NCBI GenBank assembly: GCA_031264885.1
Contig: JAISDM010000064.1
Coordinates: 1-23,775, forward strand
Origin: Peptococcaceae bacterium
GTDB taxonomy: Bacteria > Bacillota > Peptococcia > DRI-13 > UBA5745
Length of the DNA: 23,775 bases
Reading direction: 5' to 3'
In this document: positions 13,395 to 20,979 of the stretch, piece by piece
How positions within the stretch are numbered: the first letter of the stretch is position 1
Layout: every line of letters begins with the position of its first letter
Notes under the pieces: generated by a model
The model's database searches: none
Told to the model about the DNA's origin: nothing
The model's input: only the letters and a program-made list of their open reading frames with translations
Program-made: the position numbers and the translations under genes

Positions 13395-14126
13395 TCATCC
13401 CGCCAGAAACGCGTCCGCGACCAACGCGATGAATTTGCCGTTCGTAGGCTTGGATTGAATCAGGCCGGGCCGGTCAACCGCCGCGCAGCGGATATTCTGC
13501 ATGCGCCCCTTCGACCAGGCCACATTGATCGCGTGACAAATGGCGCGCTCTACCCGTAAAGGTGAAGTGTTGAAATGGCAAGCCACCGTGGGATAGAGCT
13601 CCTTGGTAATCGCGTTGATAATATCCGGATCCCCGATCATCGTCTTGACGGCGTCACGCAAGAAATAATACCCCTTGATATGGGCGGGTATCCCGGCGGA
13701 CAGCAAGACATCCGTAATCCGCTCATCCAAAGAAAGGCGGCTGTCGCATTTGGGCGGCAGCAAATCCATGACACGGCAGCCGACGACATAGGGATCAAAA
13801 GGTTTCAGCATATAATAATCCACATCCAGAGACATGGCGCGATAAACGAAATCCTCACGCACCAACTGCGTCAGCACAATCACGCCGGCCGTATTCTTCA
13901 GTCTCACATCGCGGACGGCCTCGATCAGCAAGAATCCGTCCAAAGCCGGAACCTCCAGATCAGTAATCAATACATCCACCGTCTTCGACTGAATCATATC
14001 CAGAGCGTCCAATCCATTCCCCACACTGCCTACGACCTCCACGCCGCCTCTGTCGTCCAGCGCCTTTTCCACGGCCTTCCTTGCGCCCAACGATTCATCC
14101 ACGATCAATACTTGAGTTTGGTTCAT
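13395..14126 (-). CDS. spo0A: Spo0A, sporulation response regulator
   Basis: A 243-residue response regulator and master regulator of entry into sporulation. The receiver has Asp10-Glu11, phospho-acceptor Asp56 (LITDLEVP), Thr86 and Lys108 (MLKPFD). The C-terminal half is an unmistakable Spo0A DNA-binding domain: GIPAHIKGYYFLRDAV, then ITKELYPTVACHFNTSPLRV and ERAICHAINVAWSKGRMQ, ending near KPTNGKFIALVADAF. The start at 14126 is chosen over the in-frame codon at 14150 because GGGGGAAA lies upstream of it. It is normally activated by phosphorelay or direct kinases. The usual spoIVB neighbour is absent; metA lies upstream behind a terminator. Presence of Spo0A suggests but does not prove that the organism sporulates. 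Confidence 0.96.
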   Translation of the reverse strand: MNQTQVLIVDESLGARKAVEKALDDRGGVEVVGSVGNGLDALDMIQSKTVDVLITDLEVPALDGFLLIEAVRDVRLKNTAGVIVLTQLVREDFVYRAMSLDVDYYMLKPFDPYVVGCRVMDLLPPKCDSRLSLDERITDVLLSAGIPAHIKGYYFLRDAVKTMIGDPDIINAITKELYPTVACHFNTSPLRVERAICHAINVAWSKGRMQNIRCAAVDRPGLIQSKPTNGKFIALVADAFLAG

Positions 14127-14159
14127 CTCATATTTCCCCCTTAACGACAACGAATTGTC

Positions 14160-14230
14160 TAATCCATGTCTTTAGAATAATTTCGACGGCGAATTCAGAC
14201 AACACCCAAATGGGTATAATTATAATCGAC
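14160..14230 (-). promoter_or_regulatory. spo0A upstream region with candidate 0A boxes
   Basis: Two heptamers on the minus strand are one base from the 0A-box core TGTCGAA: TGTCGAT (14231-14225, at the edge of the terminator) and CGTCGAA (14188-14182). A weak promoter-like pair TTGTCT / TATTCT with 17-bp spacing overlaps them (about 14202-14174). Autoregulation is plausible but the matches are short. Confidence 0.4.
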
Positions 14231-14265
14231 AAAAAAACCGGCCCCTCGTAAGGGCCGGTTTTTTT
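14231..14265. terminator. Bidirectional intrinsic terminator between metA and spo0A
   Basis: AAAAAAACCGGCCC and GGGCCGGTTTTTTT form a 14-bp perfect stem with a short loop; the G/C core is flanked by A7 and T7, so it works on either strand. It closes the long purine-to-metA transcription unit. Confidence 0.93.
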
Positions 14266-14309
14266 GACCTTTGAACCATTGTGTTTGCGGGAACGACCGT
14301 CCCGGGCGC

Positions 14310-14348
14310 CATGAATCATGTATTTGTAGGGGCGGCATCCTGCCGCCC
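14310..14348. repeat. Palindromic intergenic repeat, copy 4 (right half only)
   Basis: Only the right half of the family is present: CATGAATCATGTATTTG, then TAGGGGCGGCATCCTGCCGC and CC. It lies between the metA stop and the terminator. Confidence 0.7.
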
Positions 14349-14368
14349 GCCTTTGACAGACCGCCCCT

Positions 14369-15286
14369 CTACAGCTCGCTTAGATCATACGGCGTTTCCT
14401 GGTACACATAATAATTCAGCCAGTTGGAAAAAAACAGATTGCCGTGCCCGCGCCACCGGACCAGGGGCTCGGCCTCCGGGTCGTCCCCCGGAAAATAGTT
14501 TCGGGGAACCTGTATGGGCAGCCCCTTCTGAACGTCCCGGTCATATTCCCCCTTCAGCGTCAGCGGATCATACTCAAAATGCCCCATGATAAAAATCAGA
14601 CGCCCCTTCATGGCGCTGATCACATGAACCCCCGCCTCATCCGACTCACAGACCAGGTCCAGCTCCGGGATCTTCAGAACATCCTCCTTCCGGACCTCCG
14701 AGTGACGGGAGTGGGGACAGTAAAACACATCGTCGAAACCCCTGAGCAGCGGGAGAAATTTATGATTGTGAACGGTATGCTTAAACACGCCGAATTTCTT
14801 CTCAGGCAAAGGATATTTGGGAATCCCATAATGATAATATAACGCGGCCTGGCCGCCCCAGCAGACATGCACGGTCGAATAAACATTTTTTTTGGACCAT
14901 TCCATGATTTGACACAGCTCATCCCAGTACGTCACCTGCTCATACTCCAAATCCTCCACAGGCGCGCCTGTAATAATCATGCCGTCAAAACGCTCGGCCC
15001 GCACCTGATCCCAGGTTTTATAGAAAGCCTGCAAATGCGAGGCCGGCGTGTTTTTGCTGGTATGAGAAATCGGATGCAGCAAGGTAATGTCAACCTGGAG
15101 CGGCGAGTTGGCCAGCAGCCTCAGCAATTGAGTCTCCGTAGCGATCTTGGTCGGCATCAAATTTAATATAGCCACTTTTAAAGGGCGAATGTCTTGTGAA
15201 TAGGCCCTGGATTCAGCCATAACAAAGACATTTTCTTTCGTCAGTATTTCCATCGTCGGCAAATTATCCGGTATTTTTACAGGCAC
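14369..15286 (-). CDS. metA: Homoserine O-acyltransferase MetA (predicted acetyl-CoA type)
   Basis: A 305-residue enzyme of the MetA family, catalysing the first committed step of methionine synthesis, acylation of homoserine. The catalytic Cys142 (HVCWGGQA) and the His236-x-Glu238 pair (MGHFEYD) are present, as is LNLMPTKIATETQLLRLL. At position 111, where Gly favours succinyl-CoA and Glu favours acetyl-CoA in characterised enzymes, this protein has Glu (GAPVEDLEYE), so acetyl transfer is predicted. The start is the GTG at 15286 with GGGGGAGA 6 nt upstream; it gives the standard family length. It follows the uncharacterised gene by 13 bp and is the last gene of the long purine transcription unit, ending before the terminator at 14231-14265. 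Confidence 0.95.
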   Translation of the reverse strand: MPVKIPDNLPTMEILTKENVFVMAESRAYSQDIRPLKVAILNLMPTKIATETQLLRLLANSPLQVDITLLHPISHTSKNTPASHLQAFYKTWDQVRAERFDGMIITGAPVEDLEYEQVTYWDELCQIMEWSKKNVYSTVHVCWGGQAALYYHYGIPKYPLPEKKFGVFKHTVHNHKFLPLLRGFDDVFYCPHSRHSEVRKEDVLKIPELDLVCESDEAGVHVISAMKGRLIFIMGHFEYDPLTLKGEYDRDVQKGLPIQVPRNYFPGDDPEAEPLVRWRGHGNLFFSNWLNYYVYQETPYDLSEL

Positions 15287-15299
15287 AAAAAGTCTCCCC

Positions 15300-15929
15300 C
15301 TATCCGGCCACATAAAAAATCTGATCCATTAAAATCCGATTCGCCGTCTTATCCGGGGAATCCTCGGAACCTTCATCCCCCGTCTCTTTAAAAACGCATT
15401 TTATCATGATCCAAAAGAATTGATCGTTATGGCCTATATGAATTTTGGCAAACACATTCCGCGTGGTCCGGTACTCCCCCCAGGCGTCTCTGACGGTTTC
15501 GTCCCGGATCTCGCCCAATTCAAATTTCAAAAAACTCCGCCGGCAGCCCGCCAATTTCTCCGAATACACCTGGCTGAAATAATCGAAATACGGCTTCGTC
15601 ACATATCGGGAAATCGATCCCAGCATCCGGGCCTGCTCCGGCTCCCGGCCGTCCACCTCATACATCAAACGCAGAATCTCTTCCGTCAAAGCCGCCAGCC
15701 GTTCATCCGGATCCAACGCCGTCACGTCCGCGGTCTCCGTCTCATCCTTCGATACAAACACCGTTCCGGCCAAAGGCAGACCCTCCGCCGTAAATTCCAT
15801 CCCCGCCGCCGGATTCCCTTCCCACGTTACAGCCAAAAACCGCGCCAAAGGCGCCGTCACACACCCTATGGCGGCCAGCGCCGCCACCCATAAGAAGAAA
15901 ATCCCGGCTCGCCTCATTTTTTTCTCCAT
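15300..15929 (-). CDS. Uncharacterised membrane-anchored protein between purD and metA
   Basis: A 209-residue protein that I do not recognise. It has a short basic N-terminus (MEKKMRRAG) and one hydrophobic helix (about 9-30) containing AAIGC, which is at best a weak lipobox, so either a signal anchor or a lipoprotein is possible. The outside part is acidic in the middle (SKDETETADVTALDPDERL), continues through a helix-rich stretch and then YFDYFSQVYSEKL, and ends with a hydrophobic patch FFWIMIKCVF. I chose the ATG at 15929 (AAAGGAG upstream); the ATG at 15917 with GGAG 6 nt upstream is equally possible. It lies 31 bp after purD and 13 bp before metA, so it is probably cotranscribed. No function is proposed. 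Confidence 0.7.
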   Translation of the reverse strand: MEKKMRRAGIFFLWVAALAAIGCVTAPLARFLAVTWEGNPAAGMEFTAEGLPLAGTVFVSKDETETADVTALDPDERLAALTEEILRLMYEVDGREPEQARMLGSISRYVTKPYFDYFSQVYSEKLAGCRRSFLKFELGEIRDETVRDAWGEYRTTRNVFAKIHIGHNDQFFWIMIKCVFKETGDEGSEDSPDKTANRILMDQIFYVAG

Positions 15930-15939
15930 TCGCTCCTTT

Positions 15940-15963
15940 AAGGACTCGTTAAACAAGTCCTAA
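15940..15963. repeat. Short inverted repeat resembling the joined ends of the 1255-1422 element
   Basis: AGGACTCGTTAAACAAGTCC with outer bases AA and TAAG. Left part resembles one end and right part the other end of the element between livH and livM, without its interior. It supplies the purD TAG stop, as the large element does for livH. Confidence 0.45.
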
Positions 15964-17237
15964 GAACTCGTTATGAATCCTTTCGCGGCGATGTCTCTCC
16001 GATAATGAGCTCCCTCAAAACGAACCTGCTGAATCGCCGCGTATACTTTTTTCACCGCTCCGGGCAAGGAAGCGCCCAAACCTGTCAGCGCCAAAACCCG
16101 GCCGCCGTCGGTCACAAGCGCCCCGTCCGGGGTTCGCCTGGACGTTCCGCTGTGGAATGCCCAGACGCCTTCCGGCAGATCATCCAGCCCGGATATGACC
16201 TCGCCTTTACGGTAAGCGCCCGGATATCCCTCAGACGCCAAAACCACACTGACACAATGATTGGGGCTCCAGGCAAACTCGATTTCATCCAAGCGGGAGT
16301 CCACCACCGATTCCAGCACACTCATCAAATCATTCTCCATTCGGGGCAGAACCGCCTGAGTCTCCGGATCCCCGAAACGGACGTTGAATTCCAGCACCAC
16401 AGGGCCTTGGCCCGTCAGCATCAGCCCCGCGTACAGCACACCCTTAAACGTCCGGCCTTCCTCATTCATGGCGCGCGCCACAGGCAGCAAAACGCGCCTC
16501 CGCACCTCTTCCATCAATTCAGGCCCGGCCGCGGGCGTCGGCGAATAAGCCCCCATTCCGCCGGTGTTGGGCCCCTGATCCTGGTCAAACACCCGTTTAT
16601 GATCCTGAGCCGCGACCATGGGCGCCACGGTTTTGCCATCACAAAAAGCCATGACGCTCAGTTCTTCTCCCTCAAGGAATTCCTCTACAATCAGCTTGGA
16701 ACCGGCCTCGCCAAAAACCTTTTCTTCCAAAATCGCCTCAATGGCCTTGTGGGTCTCTTCCAGAGAACGGCAGATCAAAACCCCCTTGCCGGCGGCCAAA
16801 CCGTCCGCCTTGACCACCCAGGGACCCTTCATGGATCCGGCGAAATCCCTGGCGGCGGCGGCATCCGCAAAAACGCCGTACCGGGCGGTGGGTATCCCGT
16901 ATCTGGACATCAGATCCTTCGCGAAAGCCTTGCTGCCTTCCAATTGAGCCGCCGCCTGGCTGGGGCCAAACACAGCGACGCCCAAACCGCTCAAGACATC
17001 CGCCAGTCCCAACGTCAGCGGCAGTTCCGGGCCCACCACCACAAAATCAACCGCGTTCTCCCGGACAAAGGCAGCGATCCCCTGCACATCCTCCGCCGGA
17101 ATCGCCGCGCATTGGGCCAATTCGGCAATGCCGCCATTGCCCGGAACACAATACAATTGATCCACCTTGGGGCTTTGAGCCAATTTCCAGGCAATGGCAT
17201 GCTCCCGGCCGCCGCCTCCCACAATCAACACATTCAA
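15960..17237 (-). CDS. purD: Phosphoribosylamine-glycine ligase (GAR synthetase)
   Basis: A 425-residue ATP-grasp enzyme that joins phosphoribosylamine and glycine, the second step of IMP synthesis. Visible motifs are VGGGGREHAIAWKLAQSP at the N-terminus, FGPSQAAAQLEGSKAFAKDL, VVKADGLAAGKGV (ATP-grasp lysine), QDHKRVFDQDQGPNTGGMGA and EFNVRFGDPETQ (metal-binding Glu/Asn). All expected residues are in place, so the protein looks active. The start is a TTG at 17237 with GGGAGGAA 6 nt upstream. It is separated from purH by about 195 bp holding a wide inverted repeat; otherwise it continues the purine operon. The stop is inside a short inverted repeat shared with the next gene's leader. Confidence 0.96.
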   Translation of the reverse strand: MNVLIVGGGGREHAIAWKLAQSPKVDQLYCVPGNGGIAELAQCAAIPAEDVQGIAAFVRENAVDFVVVGPELPLTLGLADVLSGLGVAVFGPSQAAAQLEGSKAFAKDLMSRYGIPTARYGVFADAAAARDFAGSMKGPWVVKADGLAAGKGVLICRSLEETHKAIEAILEEKVFGEAGSKLIVEEFLEGEELSVMAFCDGKTVAPMVAAQDHKRVFDQDQGPNTGGMGAYSPTPAAGPELMEEVRRRVLLPVARAMNEEGRTFKGVLYAGLMLTGQGPVVLEFNVRFGDPETQAVLPRMENDLMSVLESVVDSRLDEIEFAWSPNHCVSVVLASEGYPGAYRKGEVISGLDDLPEGVWAFHSGTSRRTPDGALVTDGGRVLALTGLGASLPGAVKKVYAAIQQVRFEGAHYRRDIAAKGFITSS

Positions 17238-17432
17238 TGTCTATTCCTCCCGCCAATCGTCCATTCCACCTATATATCAGGAATCAGGCTGTCACGTCGC
17301 ACATTGCCCCGGTGAAGGATGAGATGAGGCCCGGTTAGGCGGAGCGAGTTTGACTTTTGCGGCAAATTGAGCCGTAGAAATTCAAAACGCGGAGCCGTAA
17401 GGGACACATCTCATCCTTCACCGGGTATTGCA
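17238..17432. other. purH-purD intergenic region
   Basis: The only sizeable gap in the purine operon. It contains the wide inverted repeat at 17308-17425 and no convincing coding frame, promoter or T-tract. Structure here could set the level of purD and the genes behind it. Confidence 0.6.
17308..17425. repeat. 19-bp perfect inverted repeat enclosing 80 bp, between purH and purD
   Basis: CCCGGTGAAGGATGAGATG at 17308-17326 recurs as its exact complement at 17407-17425. The enclosed 80 bp carry two GAGCCGTA copies (about 17372 and 17393) and other G/C-rich segments. The layout suits either a small MITE-like insertion or a large RNA stem in the pur transcript. Confidence 0.75.
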
Positions 17433-18992
17433 TCAGTGCTTGAAATGCCTGATATCCGTGAAGACCATGACCATACCCTGTTCATCGGCTTTATCGATGC
17501 TCTCCTGATCCCGAAGGGATCCCCCCGGCTGAATCACAGCAGCGATGCCGTACTGCGCCGCTAATTCCACAGAATCCCCAAACGGGAAGAAAGCGTCCGA
17601 AGCCATAACCGCGCCCCGTGCCTTCTCGCCCGCCTGTTCCAGAGCGATTTTCACCGCGCCCACCCTGTTGGTCTGGCCGGCGCCGACGCCCACCGAGCAT
17701 TTGCCCTTAACCAGGGCAATGGCGTTGGACTTCACATGCTTGACCACACGCCAGGCAAACAACAGCTCTTCCATCATTTCCGGGGTCGGTTTTTTCCGAG
17801 TCGCCACCCGGAATCCCTCGGAGGTTTCACGGGCCACGTCCAAATCCTGGATCAAAAAACCGCCGCTCACCGGCTCGATCCAGAAAGAACCCGCCGCCGC
17901 TTCGGGACGGTTCTCCACCTCCAGAAGCCGCAGATTCCCTTTCGCGCTCAGAATCTCCAGGGCTTCCTCCGTGTATCCGGGCGCCGCCACAGCTTCCATA
18001 AAGGTCTTGACGATCAGGGAAGCCGTCTGCCGGTCCACCGTCCGGTTCAATCCGATGATGCCCCCGTAGGCCGAGACCGGATCCGCGTCCAAAGCCCTCG
18101 TGTAAGCGTTGGCAATATCCGTTCCCAACGCGGCCCCGCAGGGATTGGTATGCTTGACGATCACCGCCGCCGGTTCCGGAAACTCGCAAACCACCTTCCA
18201 GGCGGATTCCACATCCACAATGTTATTGTAGGACAGTTCCTTCCCCTGGAGCTGCCGGGCGCCGCAAACGCCCCCCTCTCCCAGGGGGCCCTGCCAGCGG
18301 TACATCGCCGCCTTCTGATGAGGATTCTCCCCATAGCGCAGATCCATAACCTTCGTTCCCGACAGGATCAGCTGATCCGGGCGTGTTTCCCGCGATTCGG
18401 CGGAACCGGCTTTCACCCGGGCCGCCAGGAAGGCGGATATATATCCGTCGTATTCCGCGGTGTGGGCAAACGCCTGGGCCGCCAGCCCGCGCCTCTCCTC
18501 CGGGGAGATATCCCCATGGGCCTTGAGGGCTTCCAGCACCGGAACGTACTGTTCCGGGCTGACCAGCACAACTACCCGCTCGTGATTCTTCGCGGAGGAA
18601 CGGATCATAGACGGGCCGCCGATGTCGATTTGCTCGACAGCCTCTTCCAAAAGCACGTTCTCCTTCGCGACCGTCGCTTGAAAAGGATATAAATTCACCG
18701 CCAAAAAGTCAATGGGATCTATTCCCATTTCCTTCAGCTGCGCTTGATGATCCGGGGTGTTTTTGGCGAGAAGACCGCCGTGAATCTTCGGATGCAGCGT
18801 CTTCACCCGCCCGTCCAAAATCTCAGGGAATCCCGTAACATCGGACACCTTCGTCACAGGAACGCCCAAATCGGTCAAAGCCTTGGCGGTACCCCCCGTG
18901 GATAAAATTTCATACCCCAATTCCATTAAACCGCGTCCCAGGACATCCAATCCGGTTTTGTCCGAAACGCTGACCAAAGCCCGTTTTTTCAA
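17433..18992 (-). CDS. purH: Bifunctional AICAR transformylase/IMP cyclohydrolase
   Basis: A 519-residue bifunctional enzyme for the last two steps of IMP synthesis. The N-terminal cyclohydrolase domain shows SVSDKTG, ILSTGGTAKAL, TGFPEILDGRVKTLHPKIHG and DIGGPSMIRSSAKNH. The C-terminal transformylase domain shows DLRYGENPHQKAAMY, the catalytic Lys-His pair in VKHTNPCGAA, SAYGGIIGLNR, KHVKSNAIAL and the terminal ASDAFFPFGDSVELAA, ending TDIRHFKH. Length and motifs are normal. It starts at TTG (18992) with AAGGAGGAG upstream and overlaps the purN stop by 4 bp (TTGA), so the two are coupled. The ~195-bp gap to purD is the only sizeable break in the pur operon. Confidence 0.97.
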   Translation of the reverse strand: MKKRALVSVSDKTGLDVLGRGLMELGYEILSTGGTAKALTDLGVPVTKVSDVTGFPEILDGRVKTLHPKIHGGLLAKNTPDHQAQLKEMGIDPIDFLAVNLYPFQATVAKENVLLEEAVEQIDIGGPSMIRSSAKNHERVVVLVSPEQYVPVLEALKAHGDISPEERRGLAAQAFAHTAEYDGYISAFLAARVKAGSAESRETRPDQLILSGTKVMDLRYGENPHQKAAMYRWQGPLGEGGVCGARQLQGKELSYNNIVDVESAWKVVCEFPEPAAVIVKHTNPCGAALGTDIANAYTRALDADPVSAYGGIIGLNRTVDRQTASLIVKTFMEAVAAPGYTEEALEILSAKGNLRLLEVENRPEAAAGSFWIEPVSGGFLIQDLDVARETSEGFRVATRKKPTPEMMEELLFAWRVVKHVKSNAIALVKGKCSVGVGAGQTNRVGAVKIALEQAGEKARGAVMASDAFFPFGDSVELAAQYGIAAVIQPGGSLRDQESIDKADEQGMVMVFTDIRHFKH

Positions 18993-19609
18993 TGTGACTC
19001 CTCCTTCAGAATGACGGCCTTGCGGCCCTCTCTCAAGATGCGTCCCTTTGCCATGAGATCCAGCGCCTCCGGCAAAAGGATATGTTCTTCCTTCAAAACC
19101 CGGCCGGCCAGGGTCTCCCTGGTGTCGTCCGGCGCCACGGGAACCACCCGCTGCATAATGATGGGCCCCTGATCCACGCCCTCGTCCACAAAATGAACCG
19201 TGCAGCCGCTGAAACGGACCCCGGCCGCCAGCGCCTGCCCATGGGCGTCCAATCCGGCGAAGGCCGGCAGCAGGGACGGATGAATGTTCACAATGGGGCA
19301 GCCCGCGTTTTCCACAAACCGTGGGGACAGGATCCGCATATAACCCGCCAGAACCAGACAGTTTGGGCTCACCGCCCGAATCCCTTCCAGCAGCGCCCGC
19401 TCATAGCCCGCTTTGTCCCCATAGGCCCCGGGATCCACCCAAACCGCCCGGACGCCGCGGCTTCCGGCGACGTCCAAAGCCCGCGCGTGTTCACGGTCGC
19501 TGAATACCGCCCGCACCTCCGCGTCCAGACGCCCCTCGTCAACCGCTCTCAAAATGGCCTCAAGATTGGATCCTCTGCCCGAAGCAAGCACCGCCAAAGC
19601 ATATGCCAC
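18989..19609 (-). CDS. purN: Phosphoribosylglycinamide formyltransferase (GAR transformylase)
   Basis: A 206-residue folate-dependent formyltransferase for step three of IMP synthesis. It contains ASGRGSNLEAIL at the N-terminus and the catalytic set Asn-x-His in VNIHPSLLPAFAGLDAHGQA with the Asp in VHFVDEGVDQGPIIM. All catalytic residues are intact. The start is the GTG at 19609, overlapping the purF stop (TAGTG) with GGAGAGG just upstream. Starting at 19651 would add an implausible 14-residue basic leader that lies wholly inside purF. It is coupled to purF before it and purH after it. Confidence 0.96.
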   Translation of the reverse strand: MAYALAVLASGRGSNLEAILRAVDEGRLDAEVRAVFSDREHARALDVAGSRGVRAVWVDPGAYGDKAGYERALLEGIRAVSPNCLVLAGYMRILSPRFVENAGCPIVNIHPSLLPAFAGLDAHGQALAAGVRFSGCTVHFVDEGVDQGPIIMQRVVPVAPDDTRETLAGRVLKEEHILLPEALDLMAKGRILREGRKAVILKEESH

Positions 19610-20979
19610 TACGCCTCTCCTCCATTCACAGGATATACCCCGTCGAAACACGCGGCGCAGAAGCCGCTCTCACTGCCCAGCGCCCGATAGATACCCTCCA
19701 GACTCAAATAATATAGGGAATCGCATCCGATAAACCGGCGGGTTTCCTCCACCGTCCTGGCGGCGGCGGTCAACTCATCTCCCCGGAACGTACCCACGCC
19801 GTATTTGCACGGATATCTGACCGGAGGGCAAGCAGTCAAAAAATGAACCTCCCTGGCGCCTTTTTCCCGGACCACCCGGGCAATCATCCGGCTGGTGGTT
19901 CCCTTGATCAGCGAATCGTCCACCAAAGCCACCCGTTTGCCCTCCACCAGCCGGGTCACCGGATTGAGCTTGAGCCGCACCGATAAATCCCGCCGCATCT
20001 CTCTCGTTTTGACATCGGAACCGTCCATATACCGGTTTTTGATCAAGCCCATATTGTAAGATATTCCCAGCGCGTCCGCGTATCCCAGGGCGCTTCCGAT
20101 CCCGGAGTCCGGCACGGGAATCACCAAATCCGCTTCCACCGGGCATTCCCAGGCCAGTTCCCGCCCCATAGCCTTCCGGGCGCTCATCACGTTGATCCCG
20201 TCCAGGACCGAGTCCGGCCGGGCAAAGTAGATATATTCAAACATACACAGCGCGGATTTTTTCCGCGGAAAAATCATGACGCTGTGCAAGCCCTGTTCGT
20301 CGATGGTCACAATCTCTCCCGGAGCCACATCCCGCACAAACGTCCCGCCCAGCATACCGATGGTGCAGGATTCCGAGGCCAGCACCCAATTCCCCTCTAT
20401 CCTGCCGATGCACAAAGGCCGGTTCCCATAGGGGTCCCTGACCCCGATCAATTTGTCCTCGCTCATGACCGTCATGGCATAGACGCCCTTGATATCCACC
20501 ATACATTTCATCAAGGCTTCTTCCAATGTGACGGACCGGGAATACCGGGCAATCAGATTGACCATCAGTTCCGCGTCGGTATAGGTATGAAATATGGATC
20601 CGTTGGCGAATAGATCCTCCCGCAGTTTCGAGAGATTGATGAGGTTCCCGTTGTATTCCAGCGCGATGGCGCCCTTATAAAACCGGCACACCAGCGGCTG
20701 CGCCTCCTCCGGGCCCGGAACGCCGCCCTCTCCGCGCTGCACATGCCCGATGGCCATATGCCCGTTCAACTGATTTAAATCCGTCTCCGTAAATACTTCC
20801 CCCACCGTGCCAAGCCCTTTTTGGCAGCGGATCCCGTCCGGGCCGGCCACGGCGATTCCGGCGCCGGTCTGCCCCCGGTGCTGCAAGGCGTATAAGGAAA
20901 AATAGGTCACTTTGGCTACATCCGTTCCCCGGGCGTAGATGGCGAATATCCCGCCTTCGTTTAACCGTTCATCACACAT
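19609..20979 (-). CDS. purF: Amidophosphoribosyltransferase PurF with degenerate glutaminase site
   Basis: A 456-residue PurF homologue. The family makes phosphoribosylamine from PRPP and glutamine, the first step of purine synthesis. The phosphoribosyltransferase half is recognisable: PRPP motif VALVDDSLIKGTTS (350-363) and the four Fe-S cysteines of the Bacillus type (Cys245, Cys391, Cys441, Cys444). The glutaminase half is damaged. Where the family has E-C-G-V/I-F-G-I with the nucleophilic Cys, residues 8-14 read EGGIFAI, and the conserved GHVRY arginine is Gln81 (GHVQRG). Asn110-Gly111 and Asp135 remain. A Cys at position 2 is seven residues too early. The loop usually reading GRTFI is also altered (YMDGSDV). 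The start has GGAGG upstream and overlaps the PurL-like gene by 19 bp. Use of free ammonia, or a non-catalytic role, is inference. Confidence 0.92.
   Translation of the reverse strand: MCDERLNEGGIFAIYARGTDVAKVTYFSLYALQHRGQTGAGIAVAGPDGIRCQKGLGTVGEVFTETDLNQLNGHMAIGHVQRGEGGVPGPEEAQPLVCRFYKGAIALEYNGNLINLSKLREDLFANGSIFHTYTDAELMVNLIARYSRSVTLEEALMKCMVDIKGVYAMTVMSEDKLIGVRDPYGNRPLCIGRIEGNWVLASESCTIGMLGGTFVRDVAPGEIVTIDEQGLHSVMIFPRKKSALCMFEYIYFARPDSVLDGINVMSARKAMGRELAWECPVEADLVIPVPDSGIGSALGYADALGISYNMGLIKNRYMDGSDVKTREMRRDLSVRLKLNPVTRLVEGKRVALVDDSLIKGTTSRMIARVVREKGAREVHFLTACPPVRYPCKYGVGTFRGDELTAAARTVEETRRFIGCDSLYYLSLEGIYRALGSESGFCAACFDGVYPVNGGEA

Noticed and set aside
16005..17315. Long plus-strand frame (436 aa) opposite purD
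   Set aside because: It is antisense to a fully conserved purD, is Arg/His/Gln-rich as expected from reading a GC-rich gene backwards, and has no ribosome binding site.
17736..18692. Plus-strand frame of 318 aa opposite purH
   Set aside because: Antisense to conserved purH motifs; no start signals.
18989..19651. purN start at 19651
   Set aside because: It would add a basic leader lying wholly within purF; the GTG at 19609 has a ribosome binding site and gives the normal family N-terminus.
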